Positions 7,914 to 12,865 of a stretch of 12,865 bases of DNA are shown piece after piece; the stretch's first letter is position 1, and each line of letters opens with the position of its first letter. Location: NCBI GenBank assembly GCA_034696485.1, contig JAQIWT010001045.1, positions 1-12,865 on the forward strand, read 5' to 3'. The stretch is from Isohypsibius dastychi (Eukaryota; Tardigrada; Eutardigrada; Parachela; Isohypsibiidae). A program made the translations under genes and the position numbers. Under the pieces are notes generated by a model. That model worked only from the letters and a program-made list of their open reading frames with translations. It had not been told where the DNA came from and did not search any database.

Positions 7914-8640
7914 TCTTTATCTGAGAACTGCTTTCTGCTGAGTCCGTTTCCACGATAGGAATAACCTCTTTTTCCCGTTTTCTAACACTTCTACTTCGGC
8001 GTTGGTTCAGGAAAATCAGCAGCAGAAATCTCCTGCTTCGACCTGCTCCAAAAGAAGCTTCATCCTTCAGGCGTCTTCTAAGATCGCTTCGGTTTTCCAG
8101 GAGCAATTGAATTTGCGTGGTCTGGGAAGGGGATCTGTCTTGTCCGATACTGAGCCAACGTACTTATTCCAGAACATCAGAATCCGCTCATCTGAAAGGA
8201 GGGCTCTTCATCAGTCCTTCCACGTCTTATCTTGTGATTAGTTGCACCGTAAGTCACCATAAATGCCCAATATTCTCAAAGTCTGACAACATTTATCTAG
8301 TTAAATATCACGCGAAAATATCGAACATAATCAAATATGTGTGTGAGAAGTCAAAAAAAAATCGCGTTTTGTGGTTTTTTGAACAGAAGGTTTCTGGACG
8401 AGGATTTACATTCACGAGGCGTAGGCTTCACATAGGGGGACGTTGCAAAATGTAAATTCGTCGATGGGACTTCATCACTACCGGCCAGGCAGTCGAGTGC
8501 ACTTATAATGACAAAAAACAAAAAATACAGTAAAAGCAGTGCTCAAGAAGTCCGTCGCTCTGCGACAAACGAACTAACACTTGTTTAGAATGACGTTTAG
8601 TTTGAGCAGTAAATAAGATTTAACAATCATGGCGTGAACT
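7914..8640. other. No clearly supported gene
   Basis: Overlapping open frames occur on both strands at 7906-8455. The minus-strand one (8106-7906) is Arg-rich and the plus-strand ones shadow each other. None has a start with a signal peptide, a family motif or a consistent exon chain. A terminal exon of an unrecognised gene cannot be excluded. Confidence 0.35.
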
Positions 8641-8664
8641 TTTAACTGTTTCATTCGTATGTTA

Positions 8665-8835
8665 TCAAAACCCTTCACACTTGCAAAAGCTGCAGCTGGG
8701 ATATCGTTCATGAAAACCCATCATTTGCTTATCATCGTGGTTATTGAGGAATACCGGCGGGTTCACGCTAATGCGTGTGACCACTCGGTTTGAGGTAATT
8801 CCCTTCGTCACCCCGATCTGTGGATCTACCAACTC
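8665..8835 (-). other. Open frame with weak S1 resemblance
   Basis: The minus-strand frame is open for 56 codons between a TAA and a TGA. It reads in part RVVTRISVNPPVF, followed by NNHDD. This loosely resembles the S1 segment before the catalytic Asp (RRIVIHPNY, then DYDIAL in the intact gene), with Asn for the usual His. It lies downstream, on the same strand, of the decayed tandem S1 locus and could be its second domain. An acceptor-like CCACAG ends at about 8820. The match is suggestive only. Confidence 0.15.
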
Positions 8836-9041
8836 TTACTTTTCCAAGACTGGGAGCTCTGCCTGATCCACCACAGCTTGTGACAAGCTCCTGTGCGCAG
8901 ATTTCTAAGCTTTCTTTTCAACACGAAAGTTACTTATTTAGGCGTGCATGATTAATGTAGAACTGGTGCATCTTTCGAGTGGAATTGGGTATGACTTCAT
9001 GTCGCTGGTTCCGTTAGCATAAATAAGGAAAAAGTGGAATG

Positions 9042-9271
9042 TCTCAGATATCTGCTGAATAAAAGGCGCTGAGCAACTCTGCTGCATGAACTTTTTGGCC
9101 CAAACCACCCTTCTTCCTGATAGCTAAGCTTTGCTGATAAAAAGTAGAGCTACTCGCGAACTTCTTTAACGTTCTTTGGCAATGCTTATTTTTCATGGTT
9201 GTGGCATGAATTGGCACCGACCAATTTTTTTGCAAAGTGGTTCAGCGCTTTTCTTCAGCAGATATCTGAGA
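9042..9271. repeat. 230-bp inverted-repeat (fold-back) element
   Basis: The outer 18 bp, TCTCAGATATCTGCTGAA at 9042-9059, recur perfectly inverted at 9254-9271. Imperfect pairing continues inward (AAAAGGCGCTGAGCAACT against AAAAGCGCTGAACCACT), making arms of about 37 bp around a 155-bp loop. Each arm contains the palindrome CAGATATCTG. I see no clear target-site duplication, so its class is unknown; a small MITE or fold-back repeat fits. Confidence 0.7.
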
Positions 9272-9497
9272 AGTGCCAGTGATTCTCGCACGAAGTTTTC
9301 AAACTCACTGCTCTTCGTTCATGTCATTTAGTTCATTGTGAACTTTCGCCTGGTCAACCCGCTCGTTTCATTCTCGTCAACCAGAGCCCTCCGGTTTCTC
9401 AATTCGACAGCCATTATAGTATATAATTTTCTCTATAATATGGTAGTGAAAGACTTTCTTGCAAAATTTTGTTTGAGGCGGTGAGAATCGTTGATTG

Positions 9498-11026
9498 TTA
9501 ATAATCCGTGGTTATCCCTTGCTGATCGCTGACCAGAGCATCCCCCACCCAAGCCGCTCGACAGTTTACGAGATGGATAACTCATGAATTGAAAAACTAA
9601 TGTGAAGTCGTAAGCCGATCTTTCGATTGATTTTGTTCAAACAACAGAGATTTGACACGACTGGTTTCCTCGATGTGTCATTCCTCTTTTCTGTGCTAAC
9701 AACTAAACTATTCAGCACATCTTTCCAAAACGAGAGCTAGTTCAATGGTAAGCTTCCATATTGAAGATGAGCAGTATGTCAGACCGCGCGACAGGCAATA
9801 TGTTGCTTACATACCGCACTGGTCAGCGCAGGTCAAGAGCAGTTTTTCTCGTGTTACTTCCGAGACCTTTCGAAAAATGCTGGTTGAGCTGGGATACCGA
9901 CGGGCGAAGTTTCTCAACATATTCCGGTGTGATGTACACTGGTCCTCAGTCTGTCGGCGAATGTTTTTTCTGTTTTTCATCGGTTCAAAAACTGTTTGAC
10001 CTTCAAGTTTTGTCGCTCATTCTACTCGAAACGTTCTGATTTGAGACAAAAATTGGATGACATAGTGGTCTCAGGACGAACACAGATATTTTTAAGTTCG
10101 CATTTCTTCCATTGGAATGGTGTCAACCCAGCAATGATTTCTCAAACGATAAATCCTTCATATCGCCTGGCAGGCAATCGTTCGATTGCCTGCGTTTTCC
10201 GATTACACAGCCATTTGATGTAAAATAGTTGGCATAATTCTGGGCGATTGCAAATGTCATCAATATCTTGAATATGGGGAATACAGCGATCCGAGCTTCG
10301 GCTTGAAGTTTACTTCTTCGGGCAATCCCTTTCGAGTTACCAAAGCTCACATCAAAAACCAAGAAAGCAAGGCGCGAAGCGTCCAAAACAGCCATTCAGT
10401 TAACAAAAAGAATAACAGGAAAATATCAGAACAAGGAGTGGGTGGGTGGGGAAAACGCATGCAAATTCAAGAATGATTATTTCTCAAGCAAGACATCAGG
10501 TTATATAGCAGTCAAAGGATCCATGAAGAAGACAGGAGGGGCAATCCTCGCGCCCAATTATAAACAAGTTCTGCCTCCAGAACTTTCCTCATATACAGTG
10601 AAACTATAACCCGACTGACACTCTTGCAGCCCGATGTTTTGCTCAAACGCGCGCACGGTCAAACGAGTGGAGCAGCTTACCTTAATTCTTCTGAATAATT
10701 TTGCCAACCCAGCAGAATACTTGAACACGTTTCGTTTCGGAATCATCTCTTGTAAAGTCACTTTGAAAGAATTATTCGGGGTAAAGCATTTTACTGCTGT
10801 ACACCGGATAATGTTTCTGTGACTAACGAAGTCAAAGTGCATTCAGCAAATATTCCGTCGTAAAACTCCAAGGTATGACAATCGCGCATGATCCATCCAA
10901 TCCCGGTAGTAGCAGGGCGTACATCCAGAAACGGAATATCGGTGACTGACTGGAATATTGGCGAAGCCTGGAAATTGAATGCTTTCGAATATCGGTTCTA
11001 GTCACGAGCGCTTTCTGAAGGTTCAC
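9498..11026 (-). pseudogene. Decayed paralogue of the tandem S1 protease gene
   Basis: Minus-strand segments align in order with the intact S1 gene. (a) 11026-10834: an open frame with Trp and, 13 residues on, CAIVIPWSF, the same Trp-Cys spacing as domain 2 of the intact gene. (b) 10842-10681, ending at an AAG|GTAAGC donor. (c) 10395-10003: NDCLPGDM, then LLG followed by a TGA (10125-10123) exactly where the conserved GWG Trp should be, then KISVFVLRPLCHPIF, matching VKFFRFAQCKKIF. (d) 9969-9815: SSTSIFRKVSEVTREK, matching SASIFTRVSKFVTDF, ending at a GTATGT donor. (e) 9580-9498: NCRAAWVGDALVSD, matching CRSAPTWLVQVIVKD at the start of domain 2, in the right phase. No His, Asp or Ser of the triad is recognisable. 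The S1 origin of c-e is fairly good, a-b weaker; exon ends are approximate. Confidence 0.45.
10170..10193. repeat. Near-perfect 24-bp palindrome
   Basis: GCAGGCAATCG, a TT spacer, then CGATTGCCTGC: 11-bp arms with no mismatch. It lies inside segment c of the decayed S1 locus, over the codons next to NDCLP. Confidence 0.9.
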
Positions 11027-12865
11027 AAAGATGCATCTAACTGCGTGTGCTGCTTGTGTCCTTTGTAGGTCACATATGGTTGGTGAGCAAGAGATTCAGA
11101 GTCAGAACACTGGGAGGCTCGGGGGTCTAGGAAATCAGAGGGTCTATGCACACACCAAAACTATCACGAGTAATCCCTCCGAAAAAACGTGAACAAAATC
11201 AGCCGAAAATCAGAAATAGCTGAAGCGGAGTTCAAGAATTACTTGCCAGAGAAAACTCAAGGGCAGGAATGGGAGTGGGGGTGGGTCGCTTGTTCTCAAT
11301 TTAAAATGTCCAACCCGGAATAGTTACCCGGTATGAAACAGTGAGCCAGGTAGGACATCTATGAAAATCAGTAAGCCTGATACCAGCTAAGATTCAAGGT
11401 TTGTATACAGAAGTGAATGAGCTCAAACTGTTTTCACCGGGTATTCCACCAAATTTCGCCAAATGACAATATATCAGTAGGAGGAATATTCTTTGTTTGT
11501 CTGATTGTGCCTGATTCATGAATCTTCTCGATTTTGCATGATCCAATCCGGTTTCATGTGGATAGGTCGATTTGAAGCAAAGCGTCTGATTGGCGTCATG
11601 TCACGTATTCGGAAGAAACCCAGTCGTCCGATTCTTGATGTTAATAATTTGAACCATCCCGTTGATGGTTGGTGGTAACCATTGTCCAATCATGTTTTCT
11701 CAGCTTCTCCATTTGAATCTCAATTTTTTTTTAATTGAAAATTTCTGTTGTCTGCGTTTTGGTCCGAAATCCAGATTTTTGTGACGAGTAGCGAAGGAGC
11801 AGACGAAGAAATCGAGTCCGTAGGCTTCAGAGGTAGAGATAGACAAGCAAACCTCTTGCCTTCGGCGCGGGATTTCATGAGATCTTTTCGAGTGGTCAAA
11901 TGGTTGAAGTTTGTTCTAGATTGAAATGGTCGTTGAACACAGAGCAGGTCAGGCCAATCGTTGGTTGAATTCAGTTATGTCATAACATTCAGTCCACGAG
12001 AACACATTTCGAGCTCTGCTGAAAATCAAGGATGTAAAATATCGAAAAACCAGACACCTATGACATAATGGCGAGCCAGCAGAAATCATTTGGGCCCACA
12101 ACCAGATTTTTCTGAGAAAAACTGTGGGAGGTGTTGCCGCATCAAATTTTCAGCTGGAAGGGAATCGGGATTTCGATAGTTACGTTTACTAAAGGCACTT
12201 TTGCTTAGTAGCTCCTGATAATTCCGCCGACAATCTTAATGCTTGAAACACGAAAGAACGGCAGTTATCCATAAACTTTTAACTGGAGTCAGAAAATACA
12301 CACCCAAGGTAATATTTGCCAAACGGTTCTTGTGACAGCATAAAGGTAGTTGATGAGCTGAGCATGGTTCACTTCTATTGAGTAATCATTTTCGTGTGTA
12401 TGTGATTCACCTGAGATTCACCGCCAGAATTTTGCACTGCCAAATGTTCGGAAAGTCTGTCAGCCGTCCTCATTTGTCGTCAAAATCTGTAAACGCTCTG
12501 TTGGCAAGCAAGCTGAAAGGAAGCTGAAATAATTAATCTCAAAAAGTTCTTTTATCAAATGATATCTTTCTTAGTTAAGAGTTCCTTTGGCAGGTTCATC
12601 GACCGGATTTACCTTAACTGATTAACCGACTTCTTCTGGATGTACAATTTTTATGAAACGCACGTTCTCGAAATTCAGCGTGCTGGTCACAAAGAATTTC
12701 CATATTGGGTTTTGTTTAATTTTCCGGAGGCTTTTCTCTCACTGACCTTCAGTGTGACCGCTATTACATATTATTTCTTGGAAACTGATGAATAGCGGTA
12801 AAAGCCTTTAGGCTTGATCCCGAGGTTACTTTTGCCAATACTTATCTGAAAATTAGCAGCTGTAG
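11027..12865. other. Long stretch with no supported gene
   Basis: AT-leaning sequence without recognisable families. The most protein-like open frame is on the plus strand, 11739-11924 (61 codons then TGA, charged, no start codon with signal peptide). A 53-codon plus-strand frame begins at ATG 11031. Neither has enough support to call. I see no tRNA, rRNA or transposon ends here. Confidence 0.35.
11261..11285 (+). other. Four-run G-quadruplex motif
   Basis: G-runs at 11261-11263, 11271-11273, 11277-11281 and 11283-11285, with loops of 7, 3 and 1 nt, satisfy the usual G-quadruplex rule. A similar G-rich run (GTGGGTGGGTGGGG) lies at 10438-10451. Confidence 0.6.

Noticed and set aside
9745-10223. 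Overlapping plus-strand frames of 75-92 codons
   Set aside because: They lie antisense to the decayed S1 locus, whose minus-strand segments align with the intact gene.
11031-11192. Short plus-strand frame with a Cys-rich start (MHLTACAACVLC)
   Set aside because: The N-terminus is not hydrophobic enough for a clear signal peptide and there is no promoter or splice support.

Overview
The window looks like eukaryotic, nematode-type DNA. Its genes are split by very short introns (about 55-72 nt) with GT..AG ends, there are TATA boxes about 80 bp upstream of start codons, the background is AT-leaning, and secreted trypsin-family (S1) proteins sit beside a WAP-type cysteine-rich peptide. Expanded S1 proteases and WAP peptides are known from whipworms (Trichuris) and relatives, so a Trichuris-like nematode is my best guess. 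That is inference from content, not proof.

Layout. 388-2824 (minus) is the one clearly intact large gene. It has five exons giving 543 residues: a signal peptide, a complete S1 protease domain with the full His/Asp/Ser triad, and a second tandem S1 domain that has lost His and Ser. 2.9-4.7 kb is mostly non-coding, with degenerate ~16-bp repeats and a weak candidate for a tiny secreted peptide on the minus strand. 4.7-6.25 kb (minus) holds broken S1-like pieces and unassigned exon-like open frames. 6.3-6.5 kb carries two long poly-G tracts. 6559-7018 is a GC-rich 460-bp non-autonomous hAT-type element with perfect 17-bp terminal inverted repeats and an 8-bp target duplication. 7265-7591 (plus) is a two-exon secreted WAP-like peptide whose TATA box lies only 168 bp beyond that element. 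A 230-bp fold-back sequence sits at 9042-9271. 9.5-11.0 kb (minus) is a decayed paralogue of the tandem S1 gene with an in-frame stop at a conserved Trp position. 11.05-12.87 kb has no gene I can support.

How it fits together: S1 proteases and WAP proteins (a family often acting as protease inhibitors) are secreted, so this could be a small protease / pseudoprotease / inhibitor cluster with active gene birth and decay. Splice sites were placed by eye from GT/AG signals, phase and family alignment. Exact exon ends outside the first gene and the WAP gene are tentative.
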